NCBI GenBank assembly: GCA_023440825.1
Contig: JAEXRL010000024.1
Span: 1-64,000, forward strand
Length of the DNA stretch: 64,000 nucleotides
Origin: Pseudomonadota bacterium
Lineage (GTDB): Bacteria; Pseudomonadota; Gammaproteobacteria; Burkholderiales; Burkholderiaceae_B
Reading direction: 5' to 3'
Of the stretch, positions 53,624 to 62,611 are shown in pieces. Position 1 is the first letter of the stretch, and each line of letters opens with the position of its first letter. The position numbers were made by a program, and so were the translations under genes. A model generated the notes under the pieces. It did not search any database. It was not told the origin of the DNA and was given only the letters and a program-made list of their open reading frames with translations.

Positions 53624-53733
53624 TCGTCTATATTATCAGGAACAATTCTCATTCACAAGTAATATTTTTACAAACAAGACAAGCTCATACAGACAGATTA
53701 TTATGAGCACGTCACTGATCCACTCATACAGTC

Positions 53734-54915
53734 ATGTCCAGCTACAGTTCACCTTGGGTTGTCTTTCTTGCATTTCTTAAATTAGGTCTTAGCTCATTTG
53801 GTGGCCCGATTGCTCATCTGGCCTATTTTCGTGCAGAGTTTGTAGCGCGCCGCCAATGGCTTAGCGAACAGGCCTACGCTGATCTAGTGGCCTTGTGCCA
53901 GTTTTTACCCGGCCCGGCAAGCAGTCAGGTAGGGATGGGGCTGGGCATGATGCGTTGCGGCTACCGCGGGGCCTTAGCTGCCTGGCTAGGCTTTACTCTG
54001 CCATCGGCACTGTTACTGGTGCTGTTCGCACTCAGCTTGCAGCATTACTCACATTGGTTAGGGTCCGGCGCCTTGCAAGGCCTGAAAATTGCCGCGGTTG
54101 CGGTTGTCGCGCAAGCCGTCTTGGGCATGGGCAAACAACTGTGTACCGACAGTAAACGCATTGCCCTGATGGTGGCCAGTGCCATGGCATCATTATTACT
54201 GTCGGCCATGTGGACGCAAGTGTCCATTATTTTGCTGTCCGCTTTAATAGGCCTGTTTTTTTTCAATAGCGCCGCCCGATCGCCTGGCCCCGCCCCTAAA
54301 CCCACCCCTGGGGTCAAAATGCGTTCGGCCATGTGCTTATTGCTGTTTCTACTCTTATTATTCGGCCTGCCTCTATTCAGCTACCTGTACCCACAGTTCT
54401 GGTTACAGCTTATCTACTCGTTCTACCGTGCCGGCTCCCTGGTATTTGGAGGGGGACACGTGGTGTTACCCCTACTGGAAAGTGAGCTGGTCGCCCACGG
54501 CAAAATATCCCGCGAGTACTTTCTAGCAGGTTACGGCGCCACGCAGGCTGTACCCGGCCCATTATTTACTTTTGCAGCCTATCTGGGCGCCTCGCTCCCC
54601 ACCAGCACACCTTGGCTGGCCGCACTGCTGTGCTTAATTGCTATATTCCTGCCTTCTTTTTTATTGCTGGCTGGCGTGTTCCCCTATTGGGAAAGCCTGC
54701 GCACCTACCCCGCCATCCAAAACGCCCTAGCCGCCGTCAATGCATCGGTAGTGGGCATACTACTGGCCGCCCTCTATCACCCCGTCTGGACAGCCGGCAT
54801 ACAAAACACTCACCACTTCGCCCTACTCCTGCTGGCCTTTGCTCTACTTCAATTCTGGCGTATCGCCCCCTGGCTAGTGGTTCTGTTATGCGGTCTTATT
54901 GGCCTGCTCTTTTAG
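53734..54915 (+). CDS. chrA: Chromate efflux transporter, ChrA family
   Basis: This 393-residue membrane protein is of the two-domain CHR type. The first domain begins FLKLGLSSFGGPIAHLAYF and contains LCQFLPGPASSQVGMGLG. The second contains FYRAGSLVFGGGHVVLPLL and GATQAVPGPLFTFAAYLG. It exports chromate and possibly other oxyanions driven by the proton motive force. It is divergent from the PadR gene across 138 bases and ends 85 bases before tRNA-Leu copy 2. Confidence 0.92.
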   Translation: MSSYSSPWVVFLAFLKLGLSSFGGPIAHLAYFRAEFVARRQWLSEQAYADLVALCQFLPGPASSQVGMGLGMMRCGYRGALAAWLGFTLPSALLLVLFALSLQHYSHWLGSGALQGLKIAAVAVVAQAVLGMGKQLCTDSKRIALMVASAMASLLLSAMWTQVSIILLSALIGLFFFNSAARSPGPAPKPTPGVKMRSAMCLLLFLLLLFGLPLFSYLYPQFWLQLIYSFYRAGSLVFGGGHVVLPLLESELVAHGKISREYFLAGYGATQAVPGPLFTFAAYLGASLPTSTPWLAALLCLIAIFLPSFLLLAGVFPYWESLRTYPAIQNALAAVNASVVGILLAALYHPVWTAGIQNTHHFALLLLAFALLQFWRIAPWLVVLLCGLIGLLF

Positions 54916-55000
54916 CCTTCTAATAAAATGCTTGCGTAATGAACGGGCTTGGTTTAACATCCTTTCTCTTTATTGGCTGCGCACGATTTGCAGCGAATAA

Positions 55001-55085
55001 GCCCAGGTGGCGGAATTGGTAGACGCGCATGGTTCAGGTCCATGTGCCGCAAGGTGTGGAGGTTCGAGTCCTCTTCTGGGCACCA
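55001..55085 (+). tRNA. tRNA-Leu (CAG), copy 2
   Basis: This 85-base leucine tRNA gene has an encoded CCA and anticodon CAG at 55035-55037. It is identical to copy 1 at 51508-51592 but on the opposite strand, so the two bracket the chrA/PadR/SIP segment. Confidence 0.97.
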
Positions 55086-55095
55086 GATTTTAAAA

Positions 55096-55126
55096 AAGCT
55101 ATCGTTGAAAAACGGTGGCTTTTTTG
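55096..55126 (+). terminator. Terminator of tRNA-Leu copy 2
   Basis: AGCTATCGTT / AACGGTGGCT with G-U pairs around GAAA, followed by TTTTTTG. It matches the copy-1 terminator apart from a one-base loop deletion and one stem change. Confidence 0.85.
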
Positions 55127-55462
55127 TTTTAGCGCTACGTAAAACACTCCCCCTGCATGGGAGCAGACACAAAAAGATTGGGTAAGAGGCGCCACTAACG
55201 CTGTTCCCATACGCTTTTCCTAGCCATGGCTACACGCTCAAGACCTTGTGTTAAGCACCTGCGCCCCCGGCTTTAGTAACAAAATAAAGAAAAACTTCGC
55301 CTACCCCTAAACTTGCTCCCGCCCCTGCCGTAAATCTGCTTGTACAGGAAATACAGGGCCTGCCCAGCATGCAGATGTAGGGCCAGGATTCCACCCATAA
55401 AGGGCTTTCCTGCTTAACCGGCAGTAACACGCCGCTGCCTTTTTCCCCTACAGGAGCAATCC
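55127..55462. other. 336-base flagellin leader
   Basis: There is no coding potential. It ends with CAGGAGCAATCC before the fliC ATG. A T/A-rich segment near 55280-55290 includes TAAAGAAA but no convincing sigma-28 -10 element at the right distance. The promoter is therefore left unplaced. Confidence 0.5.
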
Positions 55463-56533
55463 ATGTCAGTTATCAATACCAACTATTTGGCTCTGGTTTC
55501 CCAGAACAACCTGAACAAATCCCAAGGTGCTTTGGGTCAAGCGATTGAGCGTTTGTCTTCCGGTCTACGCATCAACAGCGCCAAAGACGACGCTGCTGGT
55601 CAAGCCATTGCTAACCGTTTCACTGCCAACATCAATGGCCTGACACAAGCGGCTCGTAACGCGAACGACGGTATTTCTATTGCCCAAACTACTGAAGGCG
55701 CACTGAACGAAATCAACGAAAACTTGCAGCGTATCCGTACACTGACAGTTCAAGCCTCTACTGGCTCTAACTCTCCTGATGATCTGAAATCTATTCAAGC
55801 TGAAATTACTCAACGCTTGGGTGAAATTGATCGTGTGTCAGAACAAACACAGTTTAACGGCGTTAAGGTTTTATCACAAAACAGCACTCTTACAGTACAG
55901 GTCGGTGCTCATGATGGTGAAACAATTGGAATTGGCTTACAAAAAGTAGATCGAGAAACTCTAGGCTTGGGCGAGTTGGATGTAACCTCTTTGGCTCAAG
56001 CTGCCAGCGCTGGTGGTTTCGTTAGTACAACTGACTCAGATGATGTTGCAGCTGCCGATGCAACGTGGACGATCACTGACTCGGCTGATGATGACCTAGA
56101 AGGGGCAACAGTACTAAAGAATGGTGATGATTACTTCATCAAAACCGCTGACAATAAGTACTATGCCGCTACGGTAACAGATCCAACTCTTGGGGATGAT
56201 ACAGTTACTATTAAGGCCGGCGCCAACGAATTAACAGTTGCAGAGGTATCTGCAGCCGGTCTCACTCCATTGAAAGATATCGATGATGCTTTGCAACAAA
56301 TCGATTCTTTCCGTTCAGATTTAGGTGCTGTACAAAACCGCTTTCAGTCCACTATCGCTAACCTGAACAACACCGTCACTAACCTCTCCGCAGCACGTTC
56401 ACGCATTGAGGATGCCGATTACGCTGTTGAAGTGTCTAACATGACACGTGCACAAATTCTGCAGCAAGCAGGTACTTCGGTATTGGCGCAAGCTAACCAA
56501 GTTCCTCAGACTGTATTATCGTTATTGCGTTAA
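55463..56533 (+). CDS. fliC: Flagellin
   Basis: This 356-residue flagellin has conserved N-terminal D0/D1 (residues 1-170, MSVINTNYLALVSQNNLNKS; SGLRINSAKDDAAGQAIANRF). A short acidic variable region follows (about 180-265, Asp/Thr/Ala-rich). The C-terminal D1/D0 is 270-356, with SRIEDADYAVEVSNMTRAQI and QVPQTVLSLLR. It polymerises into the flagellar filament. It has a strong CAGGAGC leader and its own terminator. A methyltransferase gene follows 193 bases later. Confidence 0.95.
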   Translation: MSVINTNYLALVSQNNLNKSQGALGQAIERLSSGLRINSAKDDAAGQAIANRFTANINGLTQAARNANDGISIAQTTEGALNEINENLQRIRTLTVQASTGSNSPDDLKSIQAEITQRLGEIDRVSEQTQFNGVKVLSQNSTLTVQVGAHDGETIGIGLQKVDRETLGLGELDVTSLAQAASAGGFVSTTDSDDVAAADATWTITDSADDDLEGATVLKNGDDYFIKTADNKYYAATVTDPTLGDDTVTIKAGANELTVAEVSAAGLTPLKDIDDALQQIDSFRSDLGAVQNRFQSTIANLNNTVTNLSAARSRIEDADYAVEVSNMTRAQILQQAGTSVLAQANQVPQTVLSLLR

Positions 56534-56557
56534 TACGTAGCTTTTAGCGACAACAAG

Positions 56558-56584
56558 GCGGACCTCTTTGCAGGTCCGCTTTTT
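56558..56584 (+). terminator. Rho-independent terminator after fliC
   Basis: GCGGACCT / AGGTCCGC stem around CTTTGC, followed by TTTTT, 25 bases after the fliC stop. Confidence 0.92.
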
Positions 56585-56726
56585 ATGCCTGTTCACTGGG
56601 TAAAGAGTAAGTCTTTAGTTTTCTACCAAAAAATCAGGCCAGCATTTATCCCTTAGTTTCAGGCTTCATACCGTACATCCATCACCTACTATATCTTTTG
56701 CCCGATTATACTTACGGAACAAAGGT

Positions 56727-58367
56727 ATGAGCACTAGCACTCCCGAGCTGATCGTTGACGCGTTAAACAATCTTAACCAAGACATTACGGACACCTACGA
56801 CGAACAGACCTATACGTCGAACGCGTTTCTCTTTTCTGCTCCTGGGCACCTAAAGGCCGCCGCTCAGTTATATGGCTTAGATTCAGTACCTTTAGAAAAT
56901 GCCCGTGTGTTGGAATTAGGGTGTGCAGGTGGTGGGAATCTACTCCCTTTTGCCGCAGCTTACCCGCAGGCACAAGTTGTAGGAGTGGACTTATCTAGCG
57001 TGCAGGTGGAGCAAGGAAAAGATGCCATAGCAGCTTTAGGCTTGAGTAATATACAACTACATGCCATGAGCCTGACTGAGATAGACGAAAGCTTTGGGCA
57101 GTTTGACTATATTATTGCGCATGGGGTATTTAGCTGGGTGCCGCCGGAAGTGCGTCAGGCTATGCTGCAATTAATACGTGCTCGCTTAAGCCTTCAGGGT
57201 ATCGCCTATATTAGCTACAACACATATCCTGGCTGGAAGGCAGGCGATATAGTGCGGGACGCCATGCTATTGCACAGCCATCAAGCGCAAAGTGGGGAAG
57301 ATAAGTTGGCCGCGGCTAAAGCCATGCTTAATCTGCTGTCTGACGGGATTTCTGCGGGCAATCCCTTAGCTCCTTCACTGCGGGCAGCCGTAGCACAGCT
57401 TCGCACCCATTCTGATTATTATATTGCGCACGAATACTTAGAAATATTTAACAACCCCTGCTATTTGCTGGAGTTTGCGGCCATGGCGCAGGAGTTTGGT
57501 GTTAGCCATGTAGGGGATAGCGAACCACATACAGAGCTAGCTGCTACCTTTGGGCAAAACGTGCAGCTTAACCATAGCCTGATTGCCTTAGGGCAGCCAC
57601 GTATTATGCGCCAGCAATATTTAGATTTTGCAGTAGGGCGTAATTTCCGTAAAAGCTTACTAGTACACGAAGAGCGCAGCGAAGATATTGCTACTAGCCC
57701 GGACTTAAACAAATTGGCTGATTTGCGTTGGGCTGGGTTTTTTAGCCAAGTCGATAGCCCAGAAGGTGCCCCTAAAGATAGGCTTTCTTTTAGCAATTAT
57801 AAAAACCGTCCTCTGCATACCAGTGAGGCGCGTGTTCTTGCTGTTATTCGCCAACTTAGTCAGGTATGGCCGCGTAGCCTGAGCTTAGATGAGCTGTGCA
57901 CGGCTTGCGAACCCGTTCTAGCCGATTTAGATAGCGAAGCGGTACGTAAAGAAGTATTGGAAGCACTGCAAACCTTGTTCAAATTAAATAGCCTGCGCTA
58001 CACCCTAGAGCCTAGCCCCTATGATACTAAGGCCTATGCCAGCACTGACCATCCACGCTTGATTCCGGGTGCACAATGGCTGTGCGAGCAAAAGCAAAAA
58101 CCTGAATTTGGCATAGGCATGTTTAACCTATGGCATGACAATATTAATATACGTTTAGCTGAAGCCCAGGTTTGGCTACTGCCACATATTAACGGCACAA
58201 ACAGCCGTAAACAATTAGCCAGTTTATTGCGCGATGCCCTACACCGCGGAACCGTACCCAATACAGATGGCCGATCCTTAAAAGGCCAACGCAACTTAGA
58301 TGCCTTAGCGGATAAGGCTGTTGGTCAGTTACTCGATTTACTGAAACGGCAGGCTTTAGTGGTGTAA
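56727..58367 (+). CDS. Class I SAM methyltransferase with methyltransferase regulatory domain (flagellin-adjacent)
   Basis: This 546-residue paralogue of the protein at 26587 shares motif I VLELGCAGGGN (residue 66 region), FDYIIAHGVFSWVPPEVRQ and ISYNTYPGWKAGDIVRDAML. The regulatory-domain region contains HEYLEIFNNPCYLLEFAAMAQEFGVSHVGD. The C-terminal third differs and is longer. Its position right after fliC suggests modification of flagellin or its glycan, but it has its own leader and the target is unproven. Confidence 0.82.
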   Translation: MSTSTPELIVDALNNLNQDITDTYDEQTYTSNAFLFSAPGHLKAAAQLYGLDSVPLENARVLELGCAGGGNLLPFAAAYPQAQVVGVDLSSVQVEQGKDAIAALGLSNIQLHAMSLTEIDESFGQFDYIIAHGVFSWVPPEVRQAMLQLIRARLSLQGIAYISYNTYPGWKAGDIVRDAMLLHSHQAQSGEDKLAAAKAMLNLLSDGISAGNPLAPSLRAAVAQLRTHSDYYIAHEYLEIFNNPCYLLEFAAMAQEFGVSHVGDSEPHTELAATFGQNVQLNHSLIALGQPRIMRQQYLDFAVGRNFRKSLLVHEERSEDIATSPDLNKLADLRWAGFFSQVDSPEGAPKDRLSFSNYKNRPLHTSEARVLAVIRQLSQVWPRSLSLDELCTACEPVLADLDSEAVRKEVLEALQTLFKLNSLRYTLEPSPYDTKAYASTDHPRLIPGAQWLCEQKQKPEFGIGMFNLWHDNINIRLAEAQVWLLPHINGTNSRKQLASLLRDALHRGTVPNTDGRSLKGQRNLDALADKAVGQLLDLLKRQALVV

Positions 58368-58760
58368 TAAGGTGTTTACTGTATAAGGCATCCCCACTGG
58401 CTGATGCGCATCACTCTGTAAGGCGATTTGCTAACTGTACCGGGCTAGCCCTTTGCAGCAGCCCCCCCCTTACACAGCTAACAAAAATAGCGGTTTGTGT
58501 CGCACAGACAATCAAATCTATAAATACAGTAAGCATAGCGCTGGCGTTTATTAAGCAGCCAAAGCAGGCCATTGTTGGCATGCTGCCACGCTGCACACAG
58601 CATGGGGAATGCCCAGCCTGAGGGAGCTTTGACAATGGGGGTGCCAGCGTTTACACTTTCCAAGGCAGGCGTAAACCGTGGCTCTGCAATGCTCTACCCT
58701 CTTTCTTTTACCGGGACGTGCCGGCTCTTAATTCTTTAGAGCCGTATGTACTAAGGCTCA
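58368..58760. other. 393-base intergenic region
   Basis: There is no gene I can support. A minus-strand frame between about 58690 and 58490 (IAEPRFTPALESVNAGTPIV, then KAPSGWAFPMLCAAWQHA) reads protein-like but lacks a start, is under 75 codons, and matches no family I know; it may be a remnant. A perfect hairpin CGGCTCT / AGAGCCG (58722-58728 / 58738-58744) lies 16 bases before the PACE gene. Confidence 0.4.
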
Positions 58761-59192
58761 ATGGAGTTTGAATTGATTACCTTAAGCCCGTTAAAACGAC
58801 GCATCGTCTACGTTATCCTATTTGAAATTTTCGCTATTCTGTCCTCTACGCTCATACTTATGGCACTGAGCGGAGGCGATGCGCAGCAATCCTTACCTGT
58901 GGCCACGGTGGTTTCGGTGATTGCCGTGGTGTGGAATTTTCTGTACAACACATGGTTCGAAAAGCTGGAAAAGCGCTATGGCGTAAAGGCCCGTAACATG
59001 AAGGTACGCGTGCTGCATGCTTTAGGGTTTGAGGCCGGTTTGCTGGCGCTTACCCTACCGCTATATATGCTGTGGTACAGCGTGGGCATATGGATGGCCT
59101 TAAGCATGGTGGCCGCCTTAATGATTTTCTTTTTACTGTATACCTTCTTTTTTACCTTATTGTTCGATCAGGTATTCACGCTGGCACGTTAA
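58761..59192 (+). CDS. PACE family efflux transporter (AceI-like)
   Basis: This 143-residue protein has four membrane segments (about 15-37, 46-64, 83-104, 110-138). It has two bacterial transmembrane pair repeats: RRIVYVILFEIFAI / VWNFLYNTWFEKLEKRYG and LHALGFEAGLLAL / LYTFFFTLLFDQVF. The Glu in LFEIF fits the conserved acidic residue of helix 1. PACE pumps export chlorhexidine, acriflavine and short diamines with protons. The N-terminal R is present though the start has a poor Shine-Dalgarno. Confidence 0.88.
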   Translation: MEFELITLSPLKRRIVYVILFEIFAILSSTLILMALSGGDAQQSLPVATVVSVIAVVWNFLYNTWFEKLEKRYGVKARNMKVRVLHALGFEAGLLALTLPLYMLWYSVGIWMALSMVAALMIFFLLYTFFFTLLFDQVFTLAR

Positions 59193-59248
59193 GCGCTTAG
59201 CGTCTGGACGCTGCAGCCGCCTCAGTGCGCGGCTGCAGCACACCCGCT

Positions 59249-60178
59249 TTATTTCAAATCGGGTGCGGCCAAGGGTGGCCCGTCGTAGCCTTGCACCGTA
59301 CCAAAGTGCTCGCCGTCATTCCACAGTCGTATGCTGTCTCGCACCTCGTCCAGATTACGGGCCACAAAATTCCAATACAAAATAATGTCTTCCGCAAAGG
59401 GTTCGCCACCAATCAGAATGATTTGACTGGCTAGGCTAGTGGACAGCGTAATCTGAGAGCGACCTTTGCCCAAGTACAGCAAGGTGCCTGGCTCTAGCAC
59501 TTCGTCGCCAAGCTGTGCATCGCCGGTTAATACGGCCACCCCATACTCAAAATCAGGATTCAGGGGGATGTCTAGTTGCGTGGCCCCTTGGGTGCTAATA
59601 TCTGCCCCCACTAAAGGGGTATGCACGGCCACGGGGGACTGCTGGCCAAACAGTTCGCCAACTAATACGGTAACCGTGGCCTGTTCACGCTCAATTTTAG
59701 GCAGCTCGGGATAGTGCTCAAAGGCCGGCTCCATAAAACGCTTGTCAGCTGGCAAGGCGATCCAGAACTGAGCCAGTTGCAAGCTTGCAGAACGCTCGGA
59801 CGGGGATTCTTCTGAGTGCGAAATACCTTTGCCTGCCGTCATCAAATTGACCTGACCTTTGGTAAGCAATTGCTTATAGCCTAAGCTATCGCGGTGCAAA
59901 ATTTCCCCATCAACCATCCAGCTAAAGGTTTGCAAGCCTGTATGGGGGTGAGGCCCCACACGCACTCCTGGCCCTTTGCTCACATCGGCCGGGCCAGCAT
60001 GGTCGAAAAAGCACCAAGCACCTATCATGCGCTGTGCTCGGTGAGGCAGTAAGCGCCTGATTTTCATGCCCTCACCCAGCATAGCCTCGCGTGCTGGCAA
60101 GCGCGTCGTGGTAAGGGTCTGGGTGTGATGCGTACAGGCGGCGTATTCACCGCTGGTCATTTGTATTGATGTGCTCAC
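59249..60178 (-). CDS. Pirin family protein
   Basis: This 309-residue bicupin has metal ligands in GPHPHTGLQTFSWMVDGE and GKGISHSEES, the pirin N-terminal cupin pattern of three His and one Glu. It ends with a C-terminal pirin domain (GGEPFAEDIILYWNFVA). Bacterial pirins include quercetin dioxygenase activity (E. coli YhhW) and regulatory roles. It is divergent from nothing nearby: the next gene upstream is on the same strand, 147 bases away. Confidence 0.88.
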   Translation of the reverse strand: MSTSIQMTSGEYAACTHHTQTLTTTRLPAREAMLGEGMKIRRLLPHRAQRMIGAWCFFDHAGPADVSKGPGVRVGPHPHTGLQTFSWMVDGEILHRDSLGYKQLLTKGQVNLMTAGKGISHSEESPSERSASLQLAQFWIALPADKRFMEPAFEHYPELPKIEREQATVTVLVGELFGQQSPVAVHTPLVGADISTQGATQLDIPLNPDFEYGVAVLTGDAQLGDEVLEPGTLLYLGKGRSQITLSTSLASQIILIGGEPFAEDIILYWNFVARNLDEVRDSIRLWNDGEHFGTVQGYDGPPLAAPDLK

Positions 60179-60325
60179 TTAAGGCCTCCGTATCAGAATG
60201 GCTGTGCGCCTGAGCGCAGCTAGGCTTACTACGCCCTGCGCCCAAAAGGTGCATGCGATTTTCACCATAGCAGTACACTTTACCGCAGCTTGAGTCTGGC
60301 GAACAGCCCCACGATACGGTGTTAT

Positions 60326-62611
60326 CTAAGAGGGGTACAAGAAACACGCCACGTCGTGATTATCCGCAATGGCGCGACGCTTTGGCGAGGCCACTGTATC
60401 AAAACGCAGAAGCAAGTCGCTGTTTTCTACCTCTATATGGGCGGCCATGGCCAAGGCTGCGTGCTTATACGCCAAGACTTTTTGCAAACAAGATTTGGCC
60501 TGCTCCACATCGCCGTGATAGGCGATGCGGGCATTCAGCCCGTCTATGCGTACATCACTGCCCAAGCCGTCAAGCTCACCCAGTTCTAAGCGATACGCTG
60601 CCAAGGCTGCTGCCACATCGCGCCCCTCCCAGCCACACTGCGGTAATGCTTGGGCGCAGCGCGTGTGAAAACGGCAGCCATTGGGCGGCTCTATGGCACT
60701 GGGAATTTCACCGGCAGCCTCGACCGGATGTTTGACCACATCGGGATCGGGCTCAGGGCTAGCTTCAAGCAATAACTGGGTATAGGGGTGCTTGCGCTGC
60801 GCAATCACGACCTCAGTCGGCCCAATTTCTACGATTTCACCCAGATACATGATGGCTGTGCGATCTGCCACATAACGTATGGTGGGCAGGTCGTGACTGA
60901 CGTAGACAAACGAAATGCCCAGATCGTCGCGAAACTGGCGCATCAGGTTAAGTACCCCAGCACGAATAGAGACATCCAGCATGGAGACCGGCTCGTCGGC
61001 CACGATAAAGCTGGGCTCAAGCACAATGGCACGGGCAATGGCGACCCGTTGGCGTTGCCCACCGGACAGCTCGTGTGGGTAGCGATCAAGGTAAGTCTGA
61101 GCCGGTTTCAAGCCCGCCCGCTCTAAGGCCTGTATCACTTTTTCCTGTAATGCATCGGCGCTGGCTATTTTATGTATAGTGAGCGGCTCGGCCACAATAG
61201 AGCCAATGGTGAAGCGCGGATTCAGGGTTTGATAGGGATCCTGAAACACCATTTGAGCACGGCGACGGAAGGCTTTAAGCTCGGCCCCTTTTAAGGCAGC
61301 AATGTCCAAATCTGCAAAGCTAATGGTGCCTGCGCTGGCTTCCTGTAGGCGCACCAATACTTCAGCGGTGGTGGTTTTACCCGACCCCGACTCTCCGGCC
61401 AGACCCAAAATTTCGCCTTCATACAAATCAAAGTCCACGCCATCAACAGCATGCACTTTACGACTTTCCTGCTTGGAAAACAAAGGGGCAGGCACGTCGA
61501 AATGACGTTTTAAGCCCTGCACGGAGAACAGGCGCTGCGACGCTAAGGTATCGTCTCGCTGCTGGCGTCGCTCCATGGTTTCACCCAGTCGGCTAGCGAC
61601 ATCAGCCCAGGTTTGCTCACGACTGGAACGTAGCCGAAACTCGGGCGCTTGGTCGGGGTAATGACAGGCTACGGCTCTGTCTCCGTCGCGCTTTTGCAAG
61701 GCGGGTTCTTCGTGTTGACACAGTTCTGTGGCAAAGGGGCAGCGCTGTGCAAAACGACACCCCTGCGGCGGATGTAAAAGATTAGGAGGTGTGCCAGGTA
61801 TAGAGATCAGCTCGCGTTGCGCCCCCTCCAGGGTGGGGAATGCGTTCGTTAAGCCCATGGTGTAGGGGTGAACGGGATGACGAAACACATCGCGCACGGG
61901 GCCTGTTTCCATGACTTTGCCCCCATACATCACCGCGACACGGTCACAGGTTTGTACCACCACTGAAATATCATGCGTGATGAATAATAGCGCCATGCCA
62001 TGCTCGCGTCGCAGTTTGCCCAGGCGCGCCAGAATCTGCGCCTGAGTGACGACATCTAAGGCGGTAGTAGGCTCGTCGGCAATCACTAGCTTAGGGTTTA
62101 AGGCCATGGCCATCGCAATCACGGCGCGCTGCTTCATGCCACCACTCATTTCATGGGGATAGGCCCGCAAGCGTGCTGGGTCTATGCCTACTGCCCTGAA
62201 CAGCGTTTCGCCATGCGCCCAAGCATCCTGACGGCTAATTTGTATATGGGCCTGCATTGCTTCGGTAATCTGATCCCCGATACGGTATACAGGGTCAAGC
62301 GCATTCATGGCGGCCTGTGAGACCCAGGCGATTTCACTCCAGCGCAAAGCACGCATTTGATCTTCGCTGTAGGGGGCAATATCGCGACCGCTAAGTTCGA
62401 TAGAGCCACGCGGAATAAAACCGTTAGGCGGTAATAGCTTAAGCATGGCTTTGGCCGATGTGGTCTTGCCGCAGCCCGACTCCCCCACCAACCCTAAGGC
62501 TTCACCCGGACGTATATCAAAATCAATACCATCCACGGCCTGTACCGGACCGGCCGCTGTACGATAATGCACAGCCAGATCTTTGACCCGCAATAAAAAC
62601 TCGTCCTTCAT
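60326..62611 (-). CDS. Oligopeptide/dipeptide-type ABC transporter, fused double ATPase (OppD-OppF in one chain)
   Basis: This 761-residue protein has two complete nucleotide-binding domains. The first has Walker A GESGCGKT (43-50), signature MSGGMKQR and Walker B VIADEPTTALD. The second has GESGSGKT (about residue 405), LSGGQRQR and FIVADEPVSMLD. Each is followed by the oligopeptide C-terminal domain with a Cys cluster (GCRFAQRCPFATELC; GCRFHTRCAQALPQC). In the second, about 90 residues separate the third Cys from the last (VACFLYPS). It overlaps the permease gene by one base (TAATG). Confidence 0.92.
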   Translation of the reverse strand: MKDEFLLRVKDLAVHYRTAAGPVQAVDGIDFDIRPGEALGLVGESGCGKTTSAKAMLKLLPPNGFIPRGSIELSGRDIAPYSEDQMRALRWSEIAWVSQAAMNALDPVYRIGDQITEAMQAHIQISRQDAWAHGETLFRAVGIDPARLRAYPHEMSGGMKQRAVIAMAMALNPKLVIADEPTTALDVVTQAQILARLGKLRREHGMALLFITHDISVVVQTCDRVAVMYGGKVMETGPVRDVFRHPVHPYTMGLTNAFPTLEGAQRELISIPGTPPNLLHPPQGCRFAQRCPFATELCQHEEPALQKRDGDRAVACHYPDQAPEFRLRSSREQTWADVASRLGETMERRQQRDDTLASQRLFSVQGLKRHFDVPAPLFSKQESRKVHAVDGVDFDLYEGEILGLAGESGSGKTTTAEVLVRLQEASAGTISFADLDIAALKGAELKAFRRRAQMVFQDPYQTLNPRFTIGSIVAEPLTIHKIASADALQEKVIQALERAGLKPAQTYLDRYPHELSGGQRQRVAIARAIVLEPSFIVADEPVSMLDVSIRAGVLNLMRQFRDDLGISFVYVSHDLPTIRYVADRTAIMYLGEIVEIGPTEVVIAQRKHPYTQLLLEASPEPDPDVVKHPVEAAGEIPSAIEPPNGCRFHTRCAQALPQCGWEGRDVAAALAAYRLELGELDGLGSDVRIDGLNARIAYHGDVEQAKSCLQKVLAYKHAALAMAAHIEVENSDLLLRFDTVASPKRRAIADNHDVACFLYPS

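Noticed and set aside
51508..55085. Integrase-type genomic island at tRNA-Leu
   Set aside because: No integrase, no short direct attachment repeats; the tRNAs are complete and inverted, which fits inversion or duplication rather than site-specific integration.
55285..55311. Sigma-28 promoter of fliC (TAAAGAAA, then CCCCTAAA at 15-base spacing)
   Set aside because: The -10 element matches the GCCGATAA consensus at only four of eight positions.
58490..58700. Minus-strand frame reading IAEPRFTPALESVNAGTPIV
   Set aside because: Protein-like wording but lacks a start codon and any recognisable family; not enough to call a pseudogene.
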